Part shown: piece by piece, positions 23,301 to 34,555 of the stretch
Position numbering within the stretch: position 1 is the first letter of the stretch
Layout of the letters: each line of letters starts with the position of its first letter
Assembly (NCBI GenBank): GCA_018398765.1
Contig: JAHBMJ010002686.1
Span: 33,650-97,649, forward strand
Length of the DNA: 64,000 nucleotides
Source: Chromera velia
Taxonomy: Eukaryota > Sar > Chromeraceae
Reading direction: 5' to 3'
Notes under the pieces: model-generated
What the model was told of the DNA's origin: nothing
Seen by the model: the letters and a program-made list of their open reading frames with translations, nothing else
The model's database searches: none
Translations under genes and position numbers: made by a program

Positions 23301-23987
23301 TTACCAGTGACAAGGCAAGAGTGTGACAGTGGTCTCAGAAAGACAAATCAATTTCGAGATTTTCTTCGAGAAAAGAGAAAAGGTGAGTGAGGGTGGAGCC
23401 ACGGTTGTTGGAGACGGCCGAAGAGAAAGAAAGAGAGGAAAGACACATCGGAGAGACAGAAGGAGCTGACAGGATGTGAAGGGATGTTTTGGAGAAGGGC
23501 GGCGGTTTCTGGAGTCACTGGAGGTTCCCTCAGGCCCTGCGGAAAGGCGACGGCGGTGTCCTTCATCCTCTCTCTCAGGGGTGCACGTCGTAGAGCGTCG
23601 TCTGTTGCCCCAGTGGGCTGCTCTCCGAAAGCCCTTCCGTCTGCGCCTATGGTCGCTCTGGCCTGCAGACCGAAAGTGCCCCCGAAGGCGGGTGTCCGGT
23701 CCTCTTTGTCTCCCGGGAGCGTGTCCACCAGCGCAGTGTCCCGTGATCCCATCGGCCCTGCAGCTGTAGGCAGACAGGCAGAAGGAAAATGAATTGGATA
23801 CACAAACAGCGATTGTTGTTGCACGCAATTCTCTTCTGTTGATTCGCCACTCACCTGCCTGAAGAGGGAAGCCCTGCTGTGTCTGGTACACTCCCGCACT
23901 GGCGAATTGGTTCTCCTTCTCGCCTCCATCATGGAGGGAGGTATGTCCTCTTCCTGCCTTCTCTTCTTCCTCTGCCATTTTGTCCAT
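20330..23987 (-). CDS. Long disordered hypothetical protein, at least seven exons
   Basis: ATG at 23987. Exons with matching phases: 23987-23855, 23763-23471, 23191-22504, 22108-22006, 21635-21538, 21184-20877, and a seventh from 20409 whose end is unclear. The 3' end is therefore missing. Acceptors are strong (for example a pyrimidine tract ending tctgtctctgcag). Several donors are GTCAGT or GTCAGC rather than GTRAGT. Sequence: MDKMAEEEEKAGRGHTSLHD, then Gly/Pro/Arg-rich disorder in exon 3 (GVPLQGMGVPPPPRGEGEAG), then REHVVLLAMGSS in exon 7. No domain recognised. Some of the same DNA is also open on the plus strand, so single exons could be wrong; the chain of phases is the main argument. 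Confidence 0.45.
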
Positions 23988-24711
23988 CTGACTCTAGCGG
24001 CACGTCACTGGTGTGGCAACCGAAGTGAGTTGTGTTCGCAATAAGTTTTCAAGACCTCGCTAGGTATGGGAAAAGATTCTTTTACGAAAGTATTCCTGAA
24101 GGAGATCAACTTTTTTGGATCGCCAGGAATACGCACAAAGTCCAAGACAAAAATGAGAGAGCCACAGTCCGTTTGATGGCACCGCAAGATGCCTGCAGCC
24201 TCTTTCGTCAGATGAGATTGGACAGCAGGTTTGTGTCCACCAGGCTGTCTCGCGAGAACAAAATCGAAAGATATCGGCAATTCAACTTCTTTTGGATCTC
24301 CAGTCATGTCCAACAAACCGTCGAACGGACGTCGTTGGCTTGCGAGAAATTGCGAGAATGGCCTTTCGTGGTCATCGAATTGGGGATCTTGTGTGATTGT
24401 GTGACTTGCTTGCTGCAGAGTCATCGCGTGGCCGCACAATCCCCGGCGGCCAGTGCGGCAACGCGTCGCATGCAAGCCGCGTTTTTTTTTCTTTCATCAT
24501 GCACATTTCAACTGGACAGCAGACTGAGACCATCTGAGATCTACCATGACCTACGTACCAGAGGTTACCGTGTCACCACCTTTGCCCCGCTCTTCAGGGT
24601 GTCAGGTTGTCAGAGAAGGTCCAGAAAAGAAAAAAAAGTCAAAGGAACTGAACTTGTGCGTATCTCCTCACCAAGAACTGCCTGACAAGAAGGAAAGGTC
24701 TGGAAATCAGG
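23988..24711. promoter_or_regulatory. Divergent promoter
   Basis: The 724-bp spacer between two head-to-head genes. It includes GCATGC words (24468-24475) and is open on both strands for 150 codons or more, which I treat as chance. No clear TATA box. Confidence 0.4.
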
Positions 24712-25533
24712 ATGGAATGCGAAGAAGAACTCGATCCTGGAAGAGTGACCCACCGAATCGCGAAAGAGAAGTACCGAAAGCGCCTGTGCATCGAGTGCGG
24801 ACTGCATCCCATTGCTCCTGGCGAGTAAGTAAGGAGATCTGGTGGTGTCTCTACCACTTTCAGTCACCGAGTGCGTTGATTTTGATTTTCGATTCCTCTG
24901 TCTGATGCAGGAGACGGGAGGACCGACTGAAGGACGACGATCGGATCCCTTCCTTCGTCTGCGCCCTGTGCCTCGACGAGGAGCGGCTTGTGGAATGCGG
25001 CAAGTGCTTGAAAGAGTTCTGTCCCGTCACACCCTCTCAAACTGTCAGTGGGATTGCTTCATCTCTTTCTACACAGCTCCTCCCGTCTCGTCTTTTTTTG
25101 TCTTCCACATTCGTCTCTGTAGACGTCTACATTCCCCCGAAGTGCTGCGTGAAATCTTTCCGAGTTAGTCTCGTCTCGACTGAGCTGTGCAGCTGTAGTG
25201 GTGCAGAGCAAGTGGAGTGTCGCTGCGCACAGAAAAGCGAGGTACCCCACTGCCCTCCTTCTTTGTGTCAGGTGGCTGAGGTGCACAAGAAGTGGCGCTG
25301 CTTCCACTGCCTCACCTGGGGTCCGAGGTCTGCCCCCAAGTCTGTGGAGAATCACAACCGCTGTGGCACATGCCGCCGATGCGGGTGCGGGTGCGGCGTG
25401 TGTAAGATCTGTCAGAGATGCCACAAGGAGCAGCGGAGGGAGAAAAAGTACGCACAGAAACTCAGGGACAAAATCAAAGCAGTCATCAAACAGTCAGTCA
25501 GTGTGCTAGTGAGTCGGTTCGCTTACTTCTCTT

Positions 25534-25618
<85 letters not shown>

Positions 25619-26025
25619 ATTCAATCAACAGAAGAAGAGCAGCAGCACAGGTTCTTGCTGGAGCAAATTTGGTCGGGCTTTGCGAGGTGTGGATAAAAGA
25701 CTGACATGAATGCTCACTGCCCCACGCTTTGCTTAGCCCTGCATGAGATTGAAAGGAGACGGAACTGAGTGTGTGTACCTCGTCTGCCTGCCTTTCTGAC
25801 AGTCCGGTCTCCCTTCCTTCCATTCTTTTTTTGTCTCTGCCTGCCTTTGTTTGGCATCTTTGCATGTGTGTGTTTGTCCGTGTGCAGGGTCCAGCGGGAA
25901 GACCTCGAACAACAACTCAGGAGGAAGCAGAAGTTCCAGGAGCTGAAGGCAGCGAAGGAGAGATTCCGGGAGGTGAGCGAGAGGGAAAGTGACCCTGTTT
26001 CTTTTCTGCATGTTCTTCTCCTCTC

Positions 26026-26065
<40 letters not shown>

Positions 26066-27817
26066 CCTCTCCCCATTGGTGCGTGCATGCATGTTCTAGT
26101 GTCTGTGTGTGTGTGTGTGTGCGCGCGCGTGCGTGCGCACGCACGCGCGCATGTGAGTGTGTTTTAGTGTTTGTCTCTGGATGGACCCGTGAGGACTCGG
26201 GGCGTCTCTCTCTCTCTTTCTCTTTCCCCCGCTTTCTCTGGAAGAAGAGGCCTTCCTTTTGTGCCTTGTTCGGCTTCTCTGGTCCTGCTTCACGCGCGAG
26301 TTGTTGCGTGGATGTGTTTTTGTTGCAATGGGGTCTCCTTGCGTGGATGTGTTTTTGTTGCAATGGGGTCACCCTCCTTGCAGGCCTGTGAGATGGCACA
26401 CCAACTCGCTGCAGAGAAGGCGAAGGCGCTGCACGATGAAATTCGACAGGTGAGCTCCTTTTGAACTTTTCTCTTGTGGGCGGGGGGGCAGGTTGAGGGA
26501 TGCTGTGAAGTAGACGGACAAAATGTCTTTCCTTCACGTCTCTCACTTTTTGGACTTGGAGATGAGACACAGAGAACGGAAAGTTCCCCGAGAGGAATTC
26601 AATCTGCTCCTTGGAGATGATGAAACAGAGAGAACGGAAGAAGTCTTTGGAGGAGAATGGAATCTCTCTCTATCATTCTGCACGCCTCTTTCCTCTCGTC
26701 TCCTCTGACCAAATTGTTTGTTTCCGCTTTGCAGGCGCAGAAGAGAAAGGACGAGGAAGAGGAGCGCGAGGAGGAGGAGGAGGAGGTGGGGATGGTGATG
26801 GACGAGGCGCTTCTCGCCTTAGTGAAGGACGAGGTGGAAGAGAAGGTAGGTATGTCTGTCGGCCTTCTCAAAGGAGAAAAGGGGAGAGGTTCGGGAGAGA
26901 AAAAGGACGGTTTTTCACTCCAAACACATGCACAAACAGGAATGCATGAGAGGGACAGGTTGACAGGCTTGCAAGGATGTGATGAGGAGAAAGCGAGAGC
27001 GAACCCGCAAGGAAAAAGAGAGATCGCTGTGTTTTCTCATGCCATTTTGCGCCCCCCTCCTCTTCCGACAGGCCGTACACTTCAAGGCAACCTTTTTTCT
27101 GCCCGCCCCTTTTCCTTTCTCCCCTCTCTGTTTGGTCCTTCCATTAATTGCAGGCCCGAACCCAGAAAGCAAAGCAGGAGGCCGAGCAGGCGACAGAGGA
27201 AGTGCGGCAGCTCCAGGAGGAGGCGGACATGTCAGTCTTTCCAGGCTGAAAGATCCTTTTCCTTTCCTTTGTGTGGTCTTTGTGCGCCTGCCTGGTCGGC
27301 GAAAGGGAAGGACGAGAAGCGAACGAGGGCAGGTTTTGTTTCACCTCTTTCTTTTGATCTCCTTCACTTTTGTCGCTCCATCCTTCTGCATGGGGGGAAA
27401 GCCTGTTCGTTCAAGGACGGAATGGAGAGAGAGCTCACCACTGTTTGCTTGAACAAGGAGAGGCCTGCGTGAGGCTGTTGGGGTGTCAGCCATCCAGTCG
27501 TTGGGGTATTAATTTGTTCATCTCTTTCTCTCTCTCTCTCTGTGTGTGTGTGCAGGCTCGAGGCAGAGCTCGACCTCGACGACGCCCTCGACGACGAGGA
27601 GGAAGAGAACGAGTGCGCCAACAGTGTCCTCCACCTGACCATCCCCCCCACCGCCACCACCACCAGCAGCATGAGCAACAGCGGTGCGTGCCTCGATCTG
27701 ACCATGAGAAGCAGCGACGGTAGCACGAGAAGCTGCGACGGAGAGGGGGACAGATCGGAGGCGAACAGCGAGAGAGGGACGGAGAAAGGGAGGGACGTGT
27801 GCATGGTTCAGTGCTGA
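24712..27817 (+). CDS. Cys-rich zinc-finger and coiled-coil protein, nine exons
   Basis: Exons 24712-24824, 24911-25043, 25272-25500, 25632-25686, 25888-25972, 26384-26449, 26735-26845, 27154-27230, 27556-27817 join in phase to 376 residues. The first half has Cys pairs: LCIECG, FVCALCLDEERLVECGKC with LKEFC, RCFHCLTW, then the dense cluster CGTCRRCGCGCGVCKICQRC followed by H. This must bind several zinc ions. Residues about 160-290 are a charged coiled coil (EDLEQQLRRKQKFQELKAAK; TEEVRQLQEEAD). The tail is acidic, then Ser/Thr-rich, ending in VCMVQC. Intron 2 (228 nt) is in frame and itself Cys-rich, so it may sometimes be retained. The finger matches no named class I can confirm; a chromatin or RNA role is a guess. 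Model strength is high, function unknown. Confidence 0.72.
25514..25618. repeat. (TC)n(TG)n in intron 3
   Basis: A TC run then a TG run fills the intron just before the acceptor ATCAACAG. The same order recurs in the last intron (27523-27552) and at 26032-26125. Confidence 0.85.
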
Positions 27818-28063
27818 TTGACTGACTCACTGGCTGATGTGCTGAGTTGTAAACTAACGCCTGTGGGGTTTTTCTCTCTCCTTTTTGATCCAATTCGCAC
27901 TATTTAAAGGGCTTGCGAAGTTGTAGCCCTCTATTGAAAGAAAATATGGTAGGTGAAGAGGGACAACCATAAGTGCATGAGCATGCATAGTGAGTGACTG
28001 GGTGGGTAAGACTGGGTGGGCAGGACAAAGAGAGAGAATGGAGGGCCCGAGAGCTTCTTGAGG

Positions 28064-28202
28064 CTCGGGAATCTCTGCCTGCGTCAGAGAGAAAGTCGAT
28101 CCAGAGCCAAACAGAGAAGCCAAAGGAAGACACTCGGGGAATCTCTGCGTGCGTCAGAGAGAAAGTCGATCCAGAGCCAAACAGAGAAGGCAAAGGAAGA
28201 CA
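28064..28202. repeat. Two tandem copies of a 69-bp unit
   Basis: CTCGGGAATCTCTGC...GAAGCCAAAGGAAGA is repeated immediately with only a few changes. Confidence 0.85.
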
Positions 28203-28304
28203 AGGGATTCGACGAGTTCCCGAGAGATGGAATGAGATCCTTGTGTGTGTGCATCACTCTTTCTTGACAGACGATCAACGGTGCGAGTGCGTGATTTTGT
28301 TACC

Positions 28305-28349
<45 letters not shown>

Positions 28350-31105
28350 GTTCTCTCACATCTGCTTTCCTCCAGCGGCCGTTGAGCGTTCGTCAGTCTC
28401 TACGAATCCATTTGAGAAAAGAGAGAGAAATCTAGGCGTGCGTCAGAGGGACGGAGAGAGCCCTTCAAAGTCCACAGTGGCACTGAGAGAGAAGAACTGG
28501 GGAAAGGAATTAACGACAATACTCGTTTGCAAATGAAAGAAAATTTAATTAAAAGGCATAAAACAAGAGAGCCCTCCGTCCGTCCGGCAACGCTGCTTTT
28601 GGGCTTCAAATTGTGGTAGCTGCATGTGAAATGAAAACTGAGGGTGTAAGTTAGTGAAATGAACGGGTGAGTGACTTGGTGAGACCGACAGGGGAGAGAC
28701 AAAGAGTCTCATCTGGCAGTCTCTTTCATTCGTGCGCGTGGGGGTGGTCTTCGTTTGGTGTTGTCATCGTGCACGTCAAAGTTCGTTCCTTGATCAAATG
28801 CAAAAAGCGGGGGGGGGCGCTTCTGTCCTCCTGAGTGCTGCGTGAGAGTCTGTGTATCTCCCCCAAGGTGCCCGACGTGCTTTCTCTTTTCTGTCACACA
28901 TCGCCTTTCGCAATTGTGACTGGCGTGCGTTTGTTCTGTATTTAATATCTTATTTCCAGCTGATCGGGTCAATCAATCAATTTTTTTGGCTCACTGATGT
29001 GTGGGCACTTGAAGGAGCGTGAAGAACCTTCATGCAACCGCCTCAGCAGAACTGCGCACGTAAGACTCGGTCGTTGGTTTGTATGCTGCGTTTTTGGAGG
29101 TCTGTTGATGCTCTTCTGCTCGTGAGACATCGCTGTATGTTCGTTTTATCTGATCTCTCTCTTTGCACACGTACGTGAGGTCCTTCTCCTCTCCTCTCTT
29201 CTCTTCTGACCGCACACTTGTGGCAATGGATAAGGTCTTCTTTCCTTTTTCCTCTCTGGACCTGGGGGGGTGTCTCCGTCCTTCGCGAATGCGACAGTGG
29301 TGGGACACGCTCTCTTTCTTCTTTATCTGCTCTTGCGTGAGTGAGGGTACATGTGAATGTGAAGCCCTCCATGCAATTATCTAAATGTCTGCCAATTTTT
29401 ATTCCTATTTATGCGCGCCTGTTTTCAGGCGTGCATGCGCCCACGTGAGTCAACAACCTCCACTTTTGACGTAAACAAAGACAGACACGGAGTGCAAGGA
29501 GGAGCTGTTGAGAAGAAACGACTGAATGACAGTGAAGATTCCCACGTGGTCTGCAGATTGATCGATCGATTGCGAGAGAGAGTGCTCTCTTATCTCGTCG
29601 TTCCCTTTCCACGCCTCTAGCTCAAATGAGCTGGGGGGGTGCTAGGGGGGCGGGGAAAAGGGCACAGCGTCTTTCTGTCTCTTCGTCTTTCTCTGAATTC
29701 GCAGAGGTGGCCACCCGCACCAAGCTTGCTATTTATCGTTGAGCAGCTGCCTGCGATTATCCTTGTCTTGCCCTTTCGTCTCTCTTTCTTCTCCTTCTGC
29801 CCTAGACTTTTCCTTCTTTCTCCATTCCCCCTCTTGCGTGCATTCTTTATTGTTTCCCTTCTTCCCGCCCCCTCGCCTAGCTAGCCGTGTCTGCTTTCGT
29901 AATGAAAAGGAATGTGCAATCCGTGGGGGGGGAAGGAGACGGAATCCAATGTGGTTGATGGACGATTCCGCCAACCGTTTTTCTTCTCTTTGATTTCTCT
30001 CTATCTCTCTTTCTGTCTATCTGTCTTTTCTCCTTATTTCCTTGCCCTTTCCTTCTTTCTTTCCTTCCTTCCTTCCTTCTTTCTTTCTTTCTTTCTTTCT
30101 TTGGTTTCTCTCTTTCTCTCTTCCTTCCTTCGTTCCTTCCTTTCTGTCTTTTGCGGAGCCTCCTGCGGTATCTATTTATTTCCGTCACTCTTGCTGCCTG
30201 CAAAATATCGTTTACGCATGTAAGTTTTCTCTTCCTATCCTCTGATTATCTCCATTGTGTCACCTTTCCACCCTCTATTTATGCAGTGATCTATCTCTCC
30301 TGTTCTTGCGGCTTGTCACTCTCATCTTACCAACGCATCAATCATCCCTCATCGCTCCTTTCCGCTATTTATCCCTTTTTCCATGATCCTTCCTTTCTTC
30401 CATTCAGACACCCGTTCCTCCTCCGTTCCTCTGTCCCGCTCTTCCGTGTCCTGCATGTTGCCTGCTCTCTAGCCCCTCTGTTTCTGCTCTTGTGAAAAGG
30501 CCGAATCATGGAAGTAAGGGTAAATGGGGAAGGAAAAGACGAAAGGACCGCAAAACGAAAAAAGACAAATGGGAGAACGCGCGCGCATCCAGTCTGTCAT
30601 CAGGCAGGTGGGCTGGCTACTGGCACAGCAAAAATCAAAGAGAGAAGGGTGTTCTGTGCGTCAGTGTGTGTCAACGCCCGTTCAATCTGTTTGCAAGTCT
30701 GTATGTATGATGTCTTTCATTCTTAGGGTCAGCATGCGTCGTTATAAAATGGAATGAGACTCTCGTCATGTCACCATGTGCGACAAAAAAGGAAAACAAC
30801 CCTGCTTGTTTCCCAGCTTGTCTCTTGTAGCTTCAAATAGTACTAGAAATAGTAGCTTGTCTAAATTGCCTTCGTGTGTATGTTCCCTCAGTCCTAATCT
30901 TGGCCCTGTATGTGTTTAAAGTTTAAACAGTGTTTTTTTCATGCAGTTCTTTTACTAAGTAATACTAACTTTAAACCTTTAGAAATCTTATATCCTTCAT
31001 TTTAATCAAATTGACTAGTACATAGTCCGTTTAAGAGTAACAGCTATTTGTCAGTCAACAATTTTAGTTACTGACTTTTCAGTAACTCTGTATGCATGTA
31101 CCATG
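28203..31105. other. Intergenic, pyrimidine-rich
   Basis: Contains (TC)n at 28311-28343, (TTCC/TTTC)n at 30050-30135 and an AT-rich end from 30850. A frame at 29455-29620 (+; DVNKDRHGVQGGAVEKKR) is weakly coding-like but has no partner exon. No gene is supported. Confidence 0.45.
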
Positions 31106-31518
31106 AGAATGGATCCAGCCCGGCGGGACGTGCATGGCTGGACCGACACGGTGTGCCCTTCGGCGGCAGGCTGGGACCCAACCCAATGTGCCGGGGCCGT
31201 GTGGCTTCCCGCATTGCGCGCGCATGAGTGAGTTTGAGAAATTCGATGGATCGAAGTATAGAATGAATGTCTGAGTGATTGAACTTCTAGGAAGAGGAGC
31301 TAGCCTCCTGACAGACACAAGTTTCTATGTGCGATCTCCTGTCTCCTTCTTGCGTGGGTCTGCCCACCTCTAATGCTAGCTAGCTGGAGAGAAGTTACTT
31401 CCTAAAGCTTCCCTTCTATAGCTTTTGTCAATGGTTTCGCCAAGCGAGAGTCACGTAAATTCCTTCTGATCAGTTGTCTTTTTGGCTGTGTTTGGAGTCC
31501 ACAGCCCACCTCCCAACA

Positions 31519-31998
31519 ATGGGCTTGAAGCCTGTGTCAGCAGAGGCTGCACAGCTTTTTGCTCTTCGAAAGGAAATCAGTTCACTTCGCAGTGAGTTGA
31601 AAGAAAAGCTTTTTGTGCAGCAGTCTCCTTCGACTCAGTCGAGTGTATCCGTCTCCTCCTCTTGCGGGCATCGTGGTCGCCTCCCACCCGCCCACTACTA
31701 CACCAAGCTCTACGACAAACACACCAACGGTCGTCTCCCTTCTTTTTCCGAGCGAATCCCCCTGATCGAACTTTCCCTCGAAGAGCGTCGTCGTTTTGCA
31801 TTTTGTCCTTCGCAAGGAGACTTCCCTGCGCTGCAGCTACGCGAGCAGGCTCCTTGTGTGTTTTGTGTTTTCTTGTTTGAAAAAAATTCTGACCGGTGCA
31901 GGGGGCACTCGTGGGTGGAATGTTACAGGCGGCAGGGTCTTTGTTCGTCCTGCGGAGACCGAGGGCACGATCTCCACGAATGTCCTCAGAAGCAGTAA
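31519..31998 (+). CDS. Zinc-knuckle (CCHC) gag-like ORF
   Basis: The 159-residue frame starts MGLKPVSAEAAQLFALRKEI, a short coiled coil. A basic middle follows (TKLYDKHTNGRLPSFSERIP). It ends with Cys/His motifs: CVFC with RCRGHSWVEC, then CSSCGDRGHDLHEC, an exact CX2CX4HX4C knuckle. Such knuckles bind nucleic acid in retroelement gag or ORF1 proteins, and also occur in host RNA-binding proteins. A relic copy lies at about 35170-35680. Confidence 0.5.
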   Translation: MGLKPVSAEAAQLFALRKEISSLRSELKEKLFVQQSPSTQSSVSVSSSCGHRGRLPPAHYYTKLYDKHTNGRLPSFSERIPLIELSLEERRRFAFCPSQGDFPALQLREQAPCVFCVFLFEKNSDRCRGHSWVECYRRQGLCSSCGDRGHDLHECPQKQ

Positions 31999-32112
31999 TC
32001 CCGTCTCCGTCTTTCCCTTTCCCGTCCTGCAAAAAGCACCCCCACTGCCGATGTCCAAGCAGTCATTCCGGAGTCGGACAAGCTGCTCCCCTGTTTGCCT
32101 GGTCAAAAAGGA

Positions 32113-33255
32113 ATGTCTACCCGGCCGCCGCCTCATTCGTTGGGGCCTTCGTGCGAGTTGGCCTGCCAGTGCGAAGGGGTCAAGAAGGGAGAGCGACGTA
32201 AGTTGGACAGTGTTCACCGGCCGCCGCCAACTCGTTGGGCCTCCGTGCGGATCGGTCTCTTCGTCAGACGGGTGAGGCCTTGGAGAAATCTGCTTGCGCA
32301 GCTGTCCAAAAAGAACAGTCAGTATGTCGTCTTGCTTCTTCGTTTGTTCAGACAGAGACACCATGCAGTCTCCATGCATCTCACTTCCTCTGTTCAAACA
32401 GAAACTCCAGTCAGTCGACTCACCACTGCATCAGTTCAGACAGAGCCTTCCAATCTTTTTGCAACACGTACCAACTCGTCCGTCCAAACACAAAGGTCGT
32501 TTTTCGTCAACTCGCAAGCCAGTAGATCAAGGAGATCATTCATTTCTCATGTCGATCAGTCAGTTCAGACCGCCGAACCGTTTCCGGTCTTTGTCGCGCC
32601 CGCCCCACCCGATTTGAGCTCTGCCCTGTCTCCCTCTCCCCAACTCATTCACTCAAATCCAGACAGAACCCAGCTTGCCCGTGACTGGTTTTTTTGGGTG
32701 CATTCGGGGTTGGATCTCTCTGCACAGCCTTCTCGTTTGCCTGACGACAGACAGGAAAGAGTTTCTATCTGGTGCGAGGTTCTGCAGATTGTCAAGCAGT
32801 GGATCCTTGCAGGCAGTTTCCCTCAGCAGCATGTGTCAGGACAGTGGCTTTCATGTGATGCCCTTTGGTACTTCTGGGTTTTGTTTTTTGCATGGGGGCG
32901 TTGGTCAGATTGTGGTCTGGATGCACACATCGGGGTTTGGCACACTTCTTCACGAGGAGACGATATTCTTCTGCCAGAGTTGGACATGCATCGTTTCACT
33001 TCTCTCCCTGGAGACTGCCCCGATGTTGACTGTTTTTTGACTGACTTGTATTGGGAAGAAAGGGAGAAGTGGGGTGTCATAGACAGTTGGGAGAAAGCAA
33101 AAAGCGTGGAAACCCTGAGACCATGGGGGATGATGATCACGGAAGTGCGTCCTGTGTTGCATCTTGTGGCCGGACAACTTTTCAGACAGCGACAGAGTGA
33201 GACAGTAGAAGACAAACAAGAAGACTGGTGGCATGAGGAGAACCAATGCATGTAA
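32113..33255 (+). CDS. ORF with four SVQT motifs and an unknown domain
   Basis: This 380-residue frame lies just after the zinc-knuckle ORF. Residues about 95-165 carry SSVQTE, ASVQTE, SSVQTQ and QSVQTA at intervals of roughly 16-40 residues, in Ser/Thr-rich sequence. The last 190 residues look folded and rich in Trp: LARDWFFWVHSGLDLSAQPS, VSIWCEVLQIVKQWILAG, CPDVDCFLTDLYWEEREKWG. SVQT resembles a short docking motif, and TQT/SQT-like motifs bind dynein light chain LC8 in other proteins; that link is speculation. No family recognised. Confidence 0.45.
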   Translation: MSTRPPPHSLGPSCELACQCEGVKKGERRKLDSVHRPPPTRWASVRIGLFVRRVRPWRNLLAQLSKKNSQYVVLLLRLFRQRHHAVSMHLTSSVQTETPVSRLTTASVQTEPSNLFATRTNSSVQTQRSFFVNSQASRSRRSFISHVDQSVQTAEPFPVFVAPAPPDLSSALSPSPQLIHSNPDRTQLARDWFFWVHSGLDLSAQPSRLPDDRQERVSIWCEVLQIVKQWILAGSFPQQHVSGQWLSCDALWYFWVLFFAWGRWSDCGLDAHIGVWHTSSRGDDILLPELDMHRFTSLPGDCPDVDCFLTDLYWEEREKWGVIDSWEKAKSVETLRPWGMMITEVRPVLHLVAGQLFRQRQSETVEDKQEDWWHEENQCM

Positions 33256-33298
33256 CAGTTGAAGGACCGTCTGCAGGTAAACTGTAACTGAGTCTCCC

Positions 33299-33631
33299 TC
33301 TTTTGTGCAGGCTGACATCGCCTCCGAAGCAGGGAAGGAGAAAGAGAAAGACAGTACCTCCCTCTTTTGTGCAGGCTGACATCGCCTCCGAAGCAGGGAA
33401 GGAGAAAGAGAAAGAGAAAGACAGTACCTCCCTCTTTTGTCCAGGTTGACATCACCTCCGAAGCAGGGAAGGAGAAAGAGAAAGACAGTACCTCCCTCTT
33501 TTGTGCAGGTTGACATCGCCTCCGAAGCAGGGAAGGAGAAAGAGAAAGAGAAAGACAGTACCTCCCTCTTTTGTCCAGGTTGACATCGCCTCCGAAGCAG
33601 GGAAGGAGAAAGAGAAAGACAGTACCTCCCC
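33299..33631 (+). repeat. Five tandem 64/70-bp units with splice-acceptor-like starts
   Basis: Each unit reads CCTCCCTCTTTTGTGCAGG, then CTGACATCGCCTCCGAAGC and GGGAAGGAGAAAGAGAAA. Units differ by one extra GAGAAA. The CTCTTTTGTGCAG core looks like a 3' splice site repeated five times. Confidence 0.9.
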
Positions 33632-33645
33632 ATGCAAACACACAT

Positions 33646-34165
33646 CAGACCACACACTGTGCATTGGCCACCACTCAACTCGTTGGGTCATCGTGTGCGC
33701 CTGCATCTGTGCTTCATTTGCCATCTCTTATTCATCAGACCACATACTGTGCATTGGCCACCACTCAACTCGTTGGGTCATCGTGTGCGCCTGCATCTGT
33801 GCTTCATTTGCCATCTCTTATTCATCAGACCACATACTGTGCATTGGCCACCACTCAACTCGTTGGGTCATCGTGTGCGCCTGCATCTGTGCTTCATTTG
33901 CCATCTATTATTCATCAGACCACACACTGTGCATTGGCCACCACTCAACTCGTTGGGTCATCGTGTGCGCCTGCATCTGTGCTTCATTTGCCATCTATTA
34001 TTCATCAGACCACACACTGTGCATTGGCCACCACTCAACTCGTGGGGTCATCGTGTGCGCCTGCATCTGTGCTTCATTTGCCATCTATTATTCATCAGAC
34101 CACACACTGTGCATTGGCCACCACTCAACTCGTTGGGTCATCGTGTGCGCCTGCTTGTGTGTCTG
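33646..34165 (+). repeat. Six 90-bp tandem units, open in all three forward frames
   Basis: Units begin CAGACCACACACTGTGCATT at 33646, 33736, 33826, 33916, 34006 and 34096, nearly identical. 90 is a multiple of three and the unit lacks stops on the plus strand, so all three frames stay open for about 200 codons. One frame gives a 30-residue repeat with WVIVCACICASFAI, which would be hydrophobic. Confidence 0.92.
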
Positions 34166-34518
34166 CAGAACCGTTGTTACAGAGAAATGAGAGAACACAG
34201 CAGCCGACAGCAGCCCTTCTCGGAGACTGGTCTCTGAATCGTGAAGGGACTGGCTGAAAGAGTCGGTTTCCTGACTTTAGCCTCTGCTCCAATATGCCAA
34301 CCACTGTGCCTTCCTGTCTGCTAGCCTGACAGTGTCTGCTTGTCATGCAGTCTGTCTCAACAACTCCACTTGTTGCATACGCAGATTTCTGTTGTTTCCG
34401 GTTTCCCGAAAGTTTCCCGAAAGTGTCCCGACTTGTAGTTCCCTTTCTTCGCATCCAGGGCGGAATCACACGCGCTCAAGTGAGTGTGTGTGTCTATATG
34501 TATGTATATATGTGTGTC

Positions 34519-34555
<37 letters not shown>

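Noticed and set aside
22760-23326. 188-codon plus-strand ORF
   Set aside because: It is the complement of exon 3 of the minus-strand gene, with Pro/Arg-rich shadow composition and no splice logic.
24005-24475. 156-codon minus-strand ORF, also open on the plus strand
   Set aside because: It lies in the spacer between two well-placed divergent starts, both strands are equally open, and no motif is seen.
30000-30480. ORFs rich in Phe, Leu and Ser
   Set aside because: Pyrimidine-rich low-complexity DNA with TTCC/TTTC repeats and no domain.
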